DNA from: Janthinobacterium sp. 67
Lineage (GTDB): Bacteria > Pseudomonadota > Gammaproteobacteria > Burkholderiales > Burkholderiaceae_D
DNA: 64,000 bases
Direction of reading: 5' to 3'
Assembly (NCBI RefSeq): GCF_002797895.1
Contig: NZ_PGES01000001.1
Coordinates: forward strand, 2,170,001 to 2,234,000
The position numbers and the translations under genes were made by a program. Position 1 is the stretch's first letter. Each line of letters starts with the position of its first letter. Under the pieces are notes generated by a model, which was not told the origin of the DNA, did no database searches, and was given only the letters and a program-made list of their open reading frames with translations. Shown piece after piece: positions 18,531 to 28,011 of the stretch.

Positions 18531-18567
18531 GTCACAAAATGCGCCAGCCAGTCACATCTGGTCACAT
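18531..18567. promoter_or_regulatory. Phased GTCACA direct repeats
   Basis: GTCACA occurs at 18531, 18551 and 18561, all in register with a 10-bp period (one position skipped). The next upstream phase (18541) reads GCGCCA. Helically phased direct repeats are typical of response-regulator or other cooperative binding sites. They lie about 140-170 bp upstream of the SIMPL copy 2 start, in its probable promoter region. Confidence 0.4.
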
Positions 18568-18600
18568 TTCAACACAGTGTCATCATAAATAACAATGTTA

Positions 18601-19839
18601 TCAGTGGCTGGCCACCGCACCGCCACTGCGCCGGCCCGGCTTGAAACTGTGGCGGTGCGCGCGCCAGGCGATGGTCAAGGCCACCAGCAGCAAGGCCAGC
18701 ATGGCCCAGGGGAACGATGCCGCGCCATAGCCGTCGAGCAGCAGGCCGCCCGCCAGGCCGCCGCCCGCGATGGCCACGTTCCAGATGGTTGCCACCATGG
18801 CCTGCGCCACGTCCATGCCGTCGCCGGCCGCGTCCGCCGACGCCGTCTGCAGCAAGGTGCCGGCGCCGCCAAAGGTGACGCCCCAGATGGCCATGCTCAC
18901 ATAGATGACGATGGCCGAGTCCATCGCCAGGCCCAGCGCGATCACCACGATGGCAAAGGCGGCGATGCAGCCCAGCACGAGCTTGCGCAGCCAGCGGTCG
19001 ATCAGCTGGCTGACCAGCCAGATGCCGGCCAGCGAGCCCACGCCATACACGAGCAGCACCAGGTCGACGCGGGGACGCAAGCCGGACGGCGCGAGGAATG
19101 GCGCGATGTAGGTATACAGAATGTTATGCGCCAGCATCCAGGCGACGATCACGGCAAGAATCGGCCGCACGCCCGGCGTCATGAATACCTGGCGGATCGA
19201 CAGGCGCTCGCCATTCTTTTGCCCCGGATAATCGGGCACGGCCAGCAGCACCCACGCGACCAGCACGACTGCCAGGCCCGACATGATGCCGAAGATGCTG
19301 CGCCAGCCCAGCACGCCCCCCATCAGGGTGCCCAGCGGCACGCCCAAGGACAGGGCCAGCGGCGTGCCGATCATGGCAATGGCCATCGCCCTGCCCTGCT
19401 GTTCGACACGCACCATGCGGCGCGCGTAGCCGGCCATCAAGCCCCAGGCCAGCCCGGCGGCCATGCCCGTGACGAAGCGCGAAACCAGGGCAACGATATA
19501 GTTGGGCGCCAGGGCCGTCGCCGTATTGAAGATCAAGAAGCCGGTAATGGCCAGCAACAAGACATTGCGCCGGCGCCAGCCGCTCGTCAGGGCCGTCAGG
19601 GGAATGGCCGTCAGGATGGAGCCGATGGCGTAGACGGTCACCAGCTGGCCCGTCATGACTTCGGAAATACCGAGGTCGCGGGCAATCTGCGGCAGCAAGC
19701 CGGCGGGCAAGGTTTCCGACAGGAGAGCGAGAAACGCCGTCATGGCCAGGGCCAGCAAGGCCAATACGGGAAGGCGTTCGGAAACGGGGGGTTCGGCAGT
19801 GCCCGGCATGGGTACTGCGGCGGTAGTGCGGTCGGTCAT
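18601..19839 (-). CDS. MFS transporter, sugar-efflux type
   Basis: This 412-residue inner-membrane protein has twelve hydrophobic segments and fits the AraJ/SotB-like DHA1 branch of the major facilitator superfamily: LLPQIARDLGISEVMTGQLVTVYAIGS near helix 2, GWRRRNVLLLAI in the 2-3 loop, and RFVTGMAAGLAWGLMAGYARR at helix 4-5. It probably exports a small molecule; the substrate cannot be read from sequence. A TATAAT lies about 135 nt upstream. It is one of four genes separating ilvC from pssA. Confidence 0.88.
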   Translation of the reverse strand: MTDRTTAAVPMPGTAEPPVSERLPVLALLALAMTAFLALLSETLPAGLLPQIARDLGISEVMTGQLVTVYAIGSILTAIPLTALTSGWRRRNVLLLAITGFLIFNTATALAPNYIVALVSRFVTGMAAGLAWGLMAGYARRMVRVEQQGRAMAIAMIGTPLALSLGVPLGTLMGGVLGWRSIFGIMSGLAVVLVAWVLLAVPDYPGQKNGERLSIRQVFMTPGVRPILAVIVAWMLAHNILYTYIAPFLAPSGLRPRVDLVLLVYGVGSLAGIWLVSQLIDRWLRKLVLGCIAAFAIVVIALGLAMDSAIVIYVSMAIWGVTFGGAGTLLQTASADAAGDGMDVAQAMVATIWNVAIAGGGLAGGLLLDGYGAASFPWAMLALLLVALTIAWRAHRHSFKPGRRSGGAVASH

Positions 19840-20040
19840 AGGGGTCCTTCAGATTGCGCAAGCGGCTGGTGAACCAGCGCCTGGCGTGCTACGAAAGCGG
19901 TGATGCGCGTTGCGGTCGGCAGATACCGAAACAGATGCAGTCAAGTATGAAACTGCAAAGGAAGGGCGGGATTATATAGGAATATAAAAAGACAGGAGGC
20001 GGGCGAAAAACGTGCGGGCGAAAGCAGCCGTGCTCAAGCT

Positions 20041-20070
20041 GGCGTCATGCAGGCGTCATGCAGGCGTCAT
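20041..20070. repeat. 11-bp tandem repeat
   Basis: GGCGTCATGCA is repeated almost three times in a row (two full units and eight bases of a third). It covers the stop codon and last codons of the minus-strand gene at 20045. Unit-number changes here would alter that protein's C-terminus. Confidence 0.8.
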
Positions 20071-20494
20071 TGGCCGCCTTGCGTGGCGAAAACCAGGCAT
20101 TCGATTTCGGACTGTACAGGAAGGCGCAGATGACGGCGAACATGAGCGCGCCAGGCAAGACGTCCATCTTCAGCGGCAAGGTCGCCAGGCAGAATGCAAT
20201 GTCGATCCCGCCCCACACCAGATACGCCGTGCGCGCGCCGCGCTGCCTTTGCAGCATGGCCACCGCTGCCACCAGGTTAATGCCCATGCTAAACATCAAA
20301 ATCGCGTATTGCACTTCGGCGGGAATCACGCTGTGCCCCATTCCAGCCAGCATGGCGGGATCGTTGCGGCCGAGGTAGGACGACACCAGCGCTGACAGCG
20401 AGCCGATGACCAGAAACCAGCAGCTGATGGTCACCAGGAAGGGGCGCTTGACCACATGAAGGTTGCCGACAAAAACTTTGGAAAAAACAAGCAT
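20045..20494 (-). CDS. Small membrane protein, unknown
   Basis: The 149-residue product has four hydrophobic helices (about 20-42, 61-82, 88-108 and 113-131) and a short polar C-terminus encoded within an 11-bp tandem repeat. A basic N-terminus and the spacing suggest an inner-membrane protein with cytoplasmic ends. No family is recognised with confidence. It lies just downstream of the ilvC terminator on the same strand, so it needs its own promoter. Confidence 0.6.
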   Translation of the reverse strand: MLVFSKVFVGNLHVVKRPFLVTISCWFLVIGSLSALVSSYLGRNDPAMLAGMGHSVIPAEVQYAILMFSMGINLVAAVAMLQRQRGARTAYLVWGGIDIAFCLATLPLKMDVLPGALMFAVICAFLYSPKSNAWFSPRKAANDACMTPA

Positions 20495-20531
20495 GAGGCT
20501 GGCGGTATTGTTGAATGACCTTGATTGTAAT

Positions 20532-20557
20532 AAAAAAAAGCCGGCTTGCGCCGGCTT
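20532..20557 (-). terminator. Terminator of the ilvBNC operon
   Basis: On the minus strand AGCCGGC and GCCGGCT form a stem with a short loop, followed by eight T. It begins 22 nt after the ilvC stop and closes the ilvB-ilvN-ilvC transcript. Confidence 0.9.
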
Positions 20558-20578
20558 CTTGTGAAGAACGATAACTAC

Positions 20579-21670
<1,092 letters not shown>

Positions 21671-22162
21671 TTATACTTTGAGGATGCGTTCGCCGCGGCC
21701 GATGCCGGAACCGCCCGTGCGGACGGTTTCCAGGATGGCGGCACGGTCGATCGAATCGATGAACGCGTCGAGCTTGACCTTGTTGCCGGTCAGTTCGATC
21801 GTGTACGTCTTTTCGGTGACATCGATGATGCGGCCACGGAAGATATCGGCGGTGCGCTTCATTTCCTCGCGCTCCTTGCCCACGGCCCGAACCTTGATCA
21901 GCATCAACTCGCGTTCGATATGCTGGCCTTCGGTCAAGTCCACCACCTTCACCACCTCGATGAGGCGGTTCAAGTGCTTGGTGATCTGCTCGATGATGTC
22001 GTCCGAACCGCTGGTGACGATGGTCATGCGCGACAGGGTCGAGTCTTCCGTCGGCGCCACCGTCAATGTTTCGATGTTGTAGCCGCGTGCCGAGAACAGG
22101 CCCACCACGCGCGACAGGGCGCCCGCTTCGTTTTCCAGCAAGACAGAAATAATATGGCGCAT
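21671..22162 (-). CDS. ilvN: Acetolactate synthase small (regulatory) subunit
   Basis: This 163-residue subunit (also called IlvH) binds valine through its N-terminal ACT domain (HIISVLLENEAGALSRVVGLFSARG) and activates the catalytic subunit. I start at 22162, 2 nt after the large-subunit stop; an upstream in-frame start would overlap that gene. The C-terminal domain (GKEREEMKRTADIFRGRIIDV) is complete. Confidence 0.97.
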   Translation of the reverse strand: MRHIISVLLENEAGALSRVVGLFSARGYNIETLTVAPTEDSTLSRMTIVTSGSDDIIEQITKHLNRLIEVVKVVDLTEGQHIERELMLIKVRAVGKEREEMKRTADIFRGRIIDVTEKTYTIELTGNKVKLDAFIDSIDRAAILETVRTGGSGIGRGERILKV

Positions 22163-22164
22163 GA

Positions 22165-23916
22165 TTAGAGATCCTCCGAACCGAGCATCATTTCGGACAG
22201 GCCCTTGCCGGCTTTCACCATTGGCCACACGTTTTCGGACTGGTCGGTAATGAAGTTCATGAATACCAGCCTGTCTTTCATGCCAAACGCCTCTTTCAGG
22301 GCGCCGTCGACGTCGCCCGGTTTTTCAATTTTCATGCCCACGTGGCCATACGCTTCGGCCAGCTTCTCGAAGTCGGGCAGCGAATCCATGTACGACTCGG
22401 AATAGCGCGAACCGTAATCGATTTCCTGCCACTGGCGCACCATGCCGAGGAAACGGTTGTTGAGCATGATGATCTTCGGCGTCAGGTGATACTGCTTGCA
22501 CGTCGCCAATTCCTGGATGCACATCTGGATCGACCCTTCGCCCGTGATGCAGGCAACGGTGGCGTCCGGATTGGCCATCTGCACGCCCATGGCGTACGGC
22601 AAGCCCACCCCCATGGTGCCCAGGCCGCCGGAATTGATCCAGCGGCGTGGCTTGTCGAAGCCATAGTATTGCGCGGCCCACATCTGGTGCTGGCCCACGT
22701 CGGACGTGATGAAGGCGTCGCCCTTGGTGATCTGGAAGACTTTTTCCACCACGGATTGCGGCTTGATGACCAGGTCGGAGGTCGGGTATTTCAGGCATTC
22801 GCGGCCACGCCATTCGGCGATCTGCTTCCACCAGTTGCTCAGGGCATTGACGTTCGGCTTGGCTTCGGCCGCGTCCAGTTGCGCGAGGAACTCGATCAGC
22901 ACGTCCTTGACGTTGCCGACGATGGGGATATCGACCTTGACGCGTTTGGAAATCGACGATGGATCGATGTCCACGTGGATGATCTTGCGCGGATGCGAGG
23001 CGAAATGTTTCGGGTTGCCGATCACGCGGTCATCGAAACGGGCGCCGATGGCGATCAGCACGTCGCAGTTCTGCATCGCCATGTTCGCTTCATAGGTGCC
23101 GTGCATGCCGGGCATGCCGACATACTGCTCGCTCGAGGCGCGGTAGCCGCCCAGGCCCATCAAGGTGTTGGTGCACGGGAAACCCAGGCGGTCGACCAGC
23201 TTGTTCAGCTCGGGAGCCGCATGCGCGAGGATCACGCCGCCGCCCGTGTAGATCATCGGGCGTTCGGCTTGCAGCAACAGCTGCACGGCCTTGCGGATCT
23301 GGCCCGAGTGGCCCTTGTCGACGGGACGGTAGGAACGCATCTCGACTTCCTTCGGATAGTCGAAGTTGCATTTGTGCATGCTGATATCCTTGGGGATATC
23401 GACCAGCACGGGTCCCGGACGGCCGGTACGGGCGATGAAGAAGGCTTTCTTGATCGTCGCTGCCAGGTCCTTGACGTCCTTGACGAGGAAGTTGTGCTTG
23501 ACGACGGGGCGCGTGATGCCGACCGTGTCGCATTCCTGGAACGCATCCTGGCCGATGGCGTGGCTCGGCACCTGGCCGGAAATCACGACCATGGGAATCG
23601 AGTCCATGTACGCGGTCGACAGGCCCGTGACGGCATTCGTGACGCCCGGACCGGACGTGACGATGGCAACACCGACTTTGTTCGAGCTGCGCGAATAGGC
23701 ATCGGCGGCGTGGATCGCGGCCTGCTCGTGGCGTACCAGGATATGCTGGAATTTGTTTTGCTGGAAGATGGCGTCGTAGATGTAGAGTACGGCTCCGCCC
23801 GGATATCCAAAGACGTGCTCGACGCCCTCTTCAGCCAGACAGCGCACGACAATTTCTGCGCCCGTGATCGGTCCTGTTGTGGAACCTGTTGCAGGTCCCT
23901 TTGCTTCGGTATTCAT
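22165..23916 (-). CDS. ilvB: Acetolactate synthase large (catalytic) subunit
   Basis: This thiamine-diphosphate enzyme makes acetolactate or acetohydroxybutyrate, the first common step of branched-chain amino acid synthesis. The 583-residue protein has the N-terminal Glu motif (FGYPGGAVLYIYDA, VRHEQAAIHAADAYSR), the central FAD region (GLGGYRASSEQYVGMPGMHG), and the ThDP-binding segment (GEGSIQMCIQELAT...NNRFLGMVRQWQ). AAGGAA precedes the ATG. It heads the ilvBNC operon. The ilvI symbol is equally used. Confidence 0.98.
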   Translation of the reverse strand: MNTEAKGPATGSTTGPITGAEIVVRCLAEEGVEHVFGYPGGAVLYIYDAIFQQNKFQHILVRHEQAAIHAADAYSRSSNKVGVAIVTSGPGVTNAVTGLSTAYMDSIPMVVISGQVPSHAIGQDAFQECDTVGITRPVVKHNFLVKDVKDLAATIKKAFFIARTGRPGPVLVDIPKDISMHKCNFDYPKEVEMRSYRPVDKGHSGQIRKAVQLLLQAERPMIYTGGGVILAHAAPELNKLVDRLGFPCTNTLMGLGGYRASSEQYVGMPGMHGTYEANMAMQNCDVLIAIGARFDDRVIGNPKHFASHPRKIIHVDIDPSSISKRVKVDIPIVGNVKDVLIEFLAQLDAAEAKPNVNALSNWWKQIAEWRGRECLKYPTSDLVIKPQSVVEKVFQITKGDAFITSDVGQHQMWAAQYYGFDKPRRWINSGGLGTMGVGLPYAMGVQMANPDATVACITGEGSIQMCIQELATCKQYHLTPKIIMLNNRFLGMVRQWQEIDYGSRYSESYMDSLPDFEKLAEAYGHVGMKIEKPGDVDGALKEAFGMKDRLVFMNFITDQSENVWPMVKAGKGLSEMMLGSEDL

Positions 23917-24411
23917 GAAACATTCCTTTCAAGGTCCATTGGAGATTGATCGGATGTTCTTTCCTGACGAAGTTCGCTGTGCGCGACAGTGCTCCTGCTT
24001 CCCTTTTCATGCGGTCACGCAATTTCTTTGGGCACCCATAGATACCTTACAAAACCACGCTTAACGCAACTCGTTTGGCTGGAGTTTCTGTGGCGCCTGT
24101 ACGAACCGCTCGCGCTTGTGGCGCGGGTTAGAACAAACTGCCTACAAATGAAAGCGCGTCTTGTCGCGGATGGCCTTGTGTGCCGGTCGCGACCTGACCA
24201 TAGGGCTTTGGGGTGTTCAAAGCGTCCCATACGTTATCGCGTTGCACCATTGTGGTCAAGGAAAATGTCAGCCAAAAGGCCATTTTGCTCGCACGCCGTG
24301 CAAAAAGCCTGCGGAAACGCACATTTTTTGCTAGCATGCACGGGGTTGCAAAAAGCATACCCGCCCCATTTCGCCCACCGCACCCCGCAGCCGCTAAGAT
24401 CCCCATACCGC
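23917..24411. promoter_or_regulatory. Divergent promoter region, ilvB and sigma factor
   Basis: This 495-bp region has no credible gene in either strand. It must contain the minus-strand ilvB promoter and the plus-strand sigma-factor promoter. I see no leucine/valine-codon leader peptide with an attenuator hairpin, and no confident -35/-10 pair or ECF-type GAACTT promoter. A near-palindrome CAAAAGGCCATTTTG lies at about 24274-24288. Confidence 0.4.
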
Positions 24412-24981
24412 ATGGCAACAGACAAAGAATTATCCGACTTTCTAGAAAATGTCGAGCGGCGCGCTTTCAAGCAGGCCGCCTACGCGGTCCGCAAGGAAGA
24501 ATCGGCACTCGACATCGTGCAGGATGCCATGATCAAGCTGGCAGAGAAATACGGCGACAAGCCGGCCGCCGAGCTGCCGATGTTGTTCCAGCGTATCTTG
24601 CAGAACACCATACTCGATTATTTCCGCCGCGAAAAAGTTCGCAACACCTGGGTCAGCCTGTTTTCCGGCATGAAGCCCTCGGGCGACGAGCATGAAGATT
24701 TTGATATACTTGATACTTATGAATCGGAACAGGGCTCCAGCGCCGCCGAATCGTCGGCCGACCAGGTCGAACGCGCGCAAATCCTTGATTTGATTGATGC
24801 AGAGGTACAAAAACTGCCCTCACGTCAACGCGAAGCCTTCCTCATGCGTTATTGGCAGGACATGGATGTGGCTGAAACAGCGGAAGCGATGGGTTGCTCC
24901 GAAGGTAGCGTGAAAACACATTGCTCCAGAGCTACCCACACGCTCGCCGAATCGCTGAAAGCCAAGGGAATAAAATTATGA
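24412..24981 (+). CDS. ECF-type RNA polymerase sigma factor
   Basis: The start at 24412 (MATDKELSDFLENVERRAF) gives 189 residues. Sigma region 2 is visible as EESALDIVQDAMIKLAEKY plus RILQNTILDYFRREK; region 4 as LPSRQREAFLMRYWQDMDVAETAEAMGCSEGSVKTH. It heads a four-gene operon with DUF3619, DUF3106 and RDD proteins, a unit seen across betaproteobacteria. The DUF3619 protein next to it has a single membrane helix and could be its anti-sigma partner, which is inference. Confidence 0.93.
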   Translation: MATDKELSDFLENVERRAFKQAAYAVRKEESALDIVQDAMIKLAEKYGDKPAAELPMLFQRILQNTILDYFRREKVRNTWVSLFSGMKPSGDEHEDFDILDTYESEQGSSAAESSADQVERAQILDLIDAEVQKLPSRQREAFLMRYWQDMDVAETAEAMGCSEGSVKTHCSRATHTLAESLKAKGIKL

Positions 24982-25382
24982 ACACCGACGATCTCAATTT
25001 CGCTTACAAAGTGCGCCATGCACTGAACGAAAAACTCGACGACCTGCCCGCATCGGCCACCGATCGCCTGGCAGCGGCACGCAAGCTGGCCCTGTCGCGC
25101 AAGAAGGCGGACGCGCCTGCCGCCGTCGCCGTGCGCAAGGACGTGTTCGCAGGCATCGCCAGCAACCTGTTCGTCGAGCCGCTGTCGTGGCTGGGCCGCA
25201 TGAGCGTCATCATCCCTCTGCTGCTGCTCGTTGGCGGCCTGGTGGGCATCTATCAGTTTGAGCAGGAACAACATATTGCCGAACTGGCAGAAATCGACGC
25301 GGCTGTGCTGTCGGACGAGTTGCCGCTGTCTGCGTACATGGACCATGGCTTCAACGCCTACCTGACGAAACGCGAGCAATAA
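24978..25382 (+). CDS. DUF3619 membrane protein, possible anti-sigma factor
   Basis: The 134-residue protein has a soluble N-terminus (YKVRHALNEKLDDLPASATDRLAAARKLAL), one membrane helix (about 75-97, VIIPLLLLVGGLVGIYQF) and a short acidic outer domain with DAAVLSDELPLSAYMDHGFNAYL. Its ATG overlaps the sigma factor stop by 4 nt, so the two are coupled. The layout, cytoplasmic segment plus one helix, fits a membrane anti-sigma factor, but the family is officially uncharacterised. Confidence 0.85.
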   Translation: MNTDDLNFAYKVRHALNEKLDDLPASATDRLAAARKLALSRKKADAPAAVAVRKDVFAGIASNLFVEPLSWLGRMSVIIPLLLLVGGLVGIYQFEQEQHIAELAEIDAAVLSDELPLSAYMDHGFNAYLTKREQ

Positions 25383-25384
25383 GC

Positions 25385-26146
25385 ATGGCACGCTCGAGCG
25401 TACGCAAAGGCTGGCTGGCTGGCGGCATCGGCCTGGGCGCCTGCGCCCTGGCGGGCGCCGCCTGGGTAGGTGCGCAGCAACATGCCGCTCCCGCCGCTCC
25501 TCCCGTGGCAGCCGCGCCCGTGGCGGCGCCTGCCCCTGCCCCGGCAGTCAAGCCCGGCTCGCCCCGCACGGGCGGCAAGGGTGGCACGCCGAAGGCCAGC
25601 GACAACCCGTCCTGGAACAAGCTGTCGCGCGCGCAGCAGGAAGCCCTGCAGCCGCTGGCAAGCGAATGGAACAAGCTGGAACCCTTGCGCAAGCAGAAAT
25701 GGCTCGATATCGCCAGCCGTTTCGCCTCCATGACGCCCGACGAACAAACCCGCGTGCATGAACGCATGCGCGAATGGGTCAAGCTGACGCCGGAACAGCG
25801 CCGCCTCGTGCGCGAAAACTATACGCGCACGAAGAAGATTGATCCGGGTCAAAAAACGGCGCAATGGGAGCAATACCAGCAATTGCCGGAAGATCAAAAG
25901 AAAAAGCTGGCGACGGAACTCGTGCCGAAAAAACCGCTGGGTAAAGTGCCCGCAATCAATTCCAACACGAGCAAGCCGCCCGTGATCGTGCCTCCCGCCA
26001 CGCCGGCGGCGCCTGCCGCCGCGCCTGTCATGCCGCCTGCCCCCGCAGCGGCGACCGTGCCGGCCAGCGATCCTGCGGCGGCCCCGGCCGCCGTGCCCGT
26101 CACGCCACCTGCCACGCCCGCCCCACTGCCAACCAATGCCAAATAG
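25385..26146 (+). CDS. DUF3106 exported protein
   Basis: The 253-residue protein has a signal peptide or N-terminal anchor (GWLAGGIGLGACALAGAAWVG). A Pro/Ala linker follows, then the DUF3106 core of repeated units (WNKLSRAQQEALQPLASEWNKL, WLDIASRFASMTPDEQTRVHERM, WVKLTPEQRRLVRENY). These resemble the LTxEQ repeats of periplasmic stress sensors. A long Ala/Pro-rich tail ends the protein. It starts 2 nt after DUF3619 and overlaps the RDD gene. Confidence 0.85.
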   Translation: MARSSVRKGWLAGGIGLGACALAGAAWVGAQQHAAPAAPPVAAAPVAAPAPAPAVKPGSPRTGGKGGTPKASDNPSWNKLSRAQQEALQPLASEWNKLEPLRKQKWLDIASRFASMTPDEQTRVHERMREWVKLTPEQRRLVRENYTRTKKIDPGQKTAQWEQYQQLPEDQKKKLATELVPKKPLGKVPAINSNTSKPPVIVPPATPAAPAAAPVMPPAPAAATVPASDPAAAPAAVPVTPPATPAPLPTNAK

Positions 26147-26669
26147 CACGCCTGCCGCCAGCATCACCCATCCCACCATCAAGCGCCGCCTGATTTCCAT
26201 GGTGTACGAGTCGCTGCTGGCCCTGGCCGTGCTGTTTTTACCCTTCCTCGTGTTTGAACTGATCGTGCAAGGCGCGCATACGCCGTTGACGGAACACATG
26301 CGCCAATGCCTGGCCTTCCTCGTCATGGGCGCGTATTTCATCCATCAATGGAGCCGCGAAGGGCAAACCCTGGCCATGAAGACGTGGCGCTTGCAACTGG
26401 TGCTGCCAGGCCACGCCCACGTGCCGCTGCGCGTGGCCGCGTACCGCTACGTCCTGTCATGGATGTGGCTGCTGCCGGCGCTGCTGGTGTCGTATCTGCT
26501 GGACTTGCGGCACTGGACGGCCCTGGGCGCCATCGGCGTGGGCATCCTGGCCTGGTCATGCACGGCCCTGTTCACGGGCAATGGACAATTCCTGCACGAC
26601 AAGCTGGTGGGCACGCAGGTCGTGCAATTGCCAGCCCCTGCCAAGAAGCCGAAGAAAGTCGCCGCCTGA
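26136..26669 (+). CDS. RDD family membrane protein
   Basis: The 177-residue inner-membrane protein has the family's signature (RRLISMVYESLLALAVLFLPF; GQTLAMKTWRLQLV) and four hydrophobic helices. Some RDD proteins act in ion or osmotic homeostasis, but the role here is unknown. The reading frame overlaps the end of the DUF3106 gene by 11 nt, so it is the last gene of the sigma operon. Confidence 0.85.
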   Translation: MPNSTPAASITHPTIKRRLISMVYESLLALAVLFLPFLVFELIVQGAHTPLTEHMRQCLAFLVMGAYFIHQWSREGQTLAMKTWRLQLVLPGHAHVPLRVAAYRYVLSWMWLLPALLVSYLLDLRHWTALGAIGVGILAWSCTALFTGNGQFLHDKLVGTQVVQLPAPAKKPKKVAA

Positions 26670-26683
26670 GTTTTTTAAGCGGC

Positions 26684-26697
26684 TTGACCTGGGTCAT
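26684..26697 (+). promoter_or_regulatory. FNR/DNR-like binding site upstream of hemoglobin gene
   Basis: TTGACCTGGGTCAT is a dyad TTGAC-N4-GTCAt, close to the FNR/DNR/NnrR consensus TTGAT-N4-ATCAA and its TTGAC variant. It is centred 43 bp before the hemoglobin start, near the usual class II activator position if the transcript starts at or just before the ATG. Control by oxygen or nitric oxide is inferred. Confidence 0.45.
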
Positions 26698-26733
26698 TGA
26701 AGCGCCAAGGGGGCTCTGCGATCATGGCATGCC

Positions 26734-27162
26734 ATGAAGAATACCGCCCCCCTCCCCCACACACGCTTCGCCCCCTACCGCGAGGAAGTCTGCAGCGAAG
26801 ACGAAGTCAAGCATCTCGTCCACACCTTTTATGCGGCTGCGCGCGACGACGCCATGCTGGGCCCCATCTTTGCCGCCGAGGTCAAGGATTGGAATGCTCA
26901 CCTGGCAACATTGATCGATTTCTGGTCAGGCTTGCTGCGCGGCACCATGCGCTACCACGGCAAGCCGCTGGCCCAGCACGCGCAAATGGAAAACCTCACG
27001 CCCTGCATGTTCCGCCGCTGGCTGACCCTGTTCTTTGCCACGACGGAAAGCATGGGCAATGCAGCCCTGCAAGAGAAGGCCGACACCATCGCCTTGAATA
27101 TCGCCGAGCGGCTATGGAAAAGCTTTGCGGAAAGCCATTCCATCACGGCGCCGCAGCTTTAG
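26734..27162 (+). CDS. Group III truncated hemoglobin
   Basis: This 142-residue globin binds heme and is likely used for nitric oxide or oxygen handling. Group III features: Tyr B10 in TFYAAARDD (Tyr33), LGPIF, DFWSGLLRG, proximal His in PLAQHAQM (His82) and Trp G8 (RRWLTLF, Trp96); it lacks the Gly-Gly motifs of groups I and II. No strong ribosome site precedes the ATG. Its last 4 nt overlap the end of the convergent pseudouridine synthase gene. Confidence 0.9.
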   Translation: MKNTAPLPHTRFAPYREEVCSEDEVKHLVHTFYAAARDDAMLGPIFAAEVKDWNAHLATLIDFWSGLLRGTMRYHGKPLAQHAQMENLTPCMFRRWLTLFFATTESMGNAALQEKADTIALNIAERLWKSFAESHSITAPQL

Positions 27163-27917
27163 AAGCGTTCGTAGCCTTGCAGATAGCGCCACTGGCCCGA
27201 CGGCATGGCGCCCATCGGGATGCGGCCGATGCGCAGGCGCTTCATGCCGACCACGTCCAGCCCCACCATCTTGCACATGTGGGCGATCTGGCCCGGCTGC
27301 ACGTTTTTCAGGGCAAAGCGCAAGCGCGTTTCATTCTGCCAGCTGACCTTGATCGGCGGCAAAGGCTTGCCATTGAAGGGCAAGCCGTGATTGAGCAGCG
27401 CCAGGCCGTTTTCCATGATGTCGCCCGACACTTCCACGATGAATTCCTGCTCCACCGTTTTCGCTTCGTCGACCAGCTTGCGGGCCACGCGGAAATCCTG
27501 CGTGAACACGAGCAGGCCGGACGCCATGGTGTCGAGCGGATTGGTGATGGTCAGACCGATCAGGTGGCGCTTGAGGAAGCGCGTGACGGAGCTGGGCGCC
27601 ACATTGTCCGGCGTGAAAATCTCTTCGGGACGCAAGCAGCTGAGCGCCGGCTTGCCTTCGCTGCCGATACCGCCATTGATGCCAGCCGGCTTGTGCAGCA
27701 GGATCGTCACGGGCGGCATCTCGTCCAGGGTCGCGTTCGGCAACAGCACCACTTCCTGGTTGTCCGCCACGCGCGCGCCCGACTCTTCCACCAGCACGCC
27801 ATCGACCGTCACCCAGCCGCCCTCGATATACAGCTCGGCCTCGCGGCGCGAACAGGGCACGTCTTCAGACAGGCGTTTGGCCAGGCGGACGGTGGGCATT
27901 TCGATTGGTGTGGTCAT
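27159..27917 (-). CDS. 23S rRNA pseudouridine synthase, RluF-like
   Basis: The start at 27917 (MTTPIEMPTVRL) gives 252 residues. An N-terminal S4 RNA-binding domain (LAKRLSEDVPCSRREAELYIEGGWVTVDG) is followed by an RsuA/RluF-type catalytic domain with the Asp motif NPLDTMASGLLVFTQD and the family end VKRLRIG-like MKRLRIGRIPMGAM. It most resembles RluF, which modifies 23S rRNA; the exact uridine is not readable. It converges on the hemoglobin gene. Confidence 0.88.
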   Translation of the reverse strand: MTTPIEMPTVRLAKRLSEDVPCSRREAELYIEGGWVTVDGVLVEESGARVADNQEVVLLPNATLDEMPPVTILLHKPAGINGGIGSEGKPALSCLRPEEIFTPDNVAPSSVTRFLKRHLIGLTITNPLDTMASGLLVFTQDFRVARKLVDEAKTVEQEFIVEVSGDIMENGLALLNHGLPFNGKPLPPIKVSWQNETRLRFALKNVQPGQIAHMCKMVGLDVVGMKRLRIGRIPMGAMPSGQWRYLQGYERF

Positions 27918-28011
27918 GGGAAGGCGCAAAAAGCAAGGGAGGAGAAAGCCGGTATTGTAACCGACCCGCTCCTCCCCTCTTGTTGCCGTTGTTGCTGATT
28001 GCCCGGTGGTT

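Noticed and set aside
23917..24411. A leader peptide or attenuator for ilvB
   Set aside because: No short frame rich in Leu/Val/Ile codons with a following terminator hairpin was seen.
26697..27998. A 433-codon plus-strand open frame
   Set aside because: It overlaps the hemoglobin in another frame and runs antisense to the pseudouridine synthase; both of those show clear family motifs.
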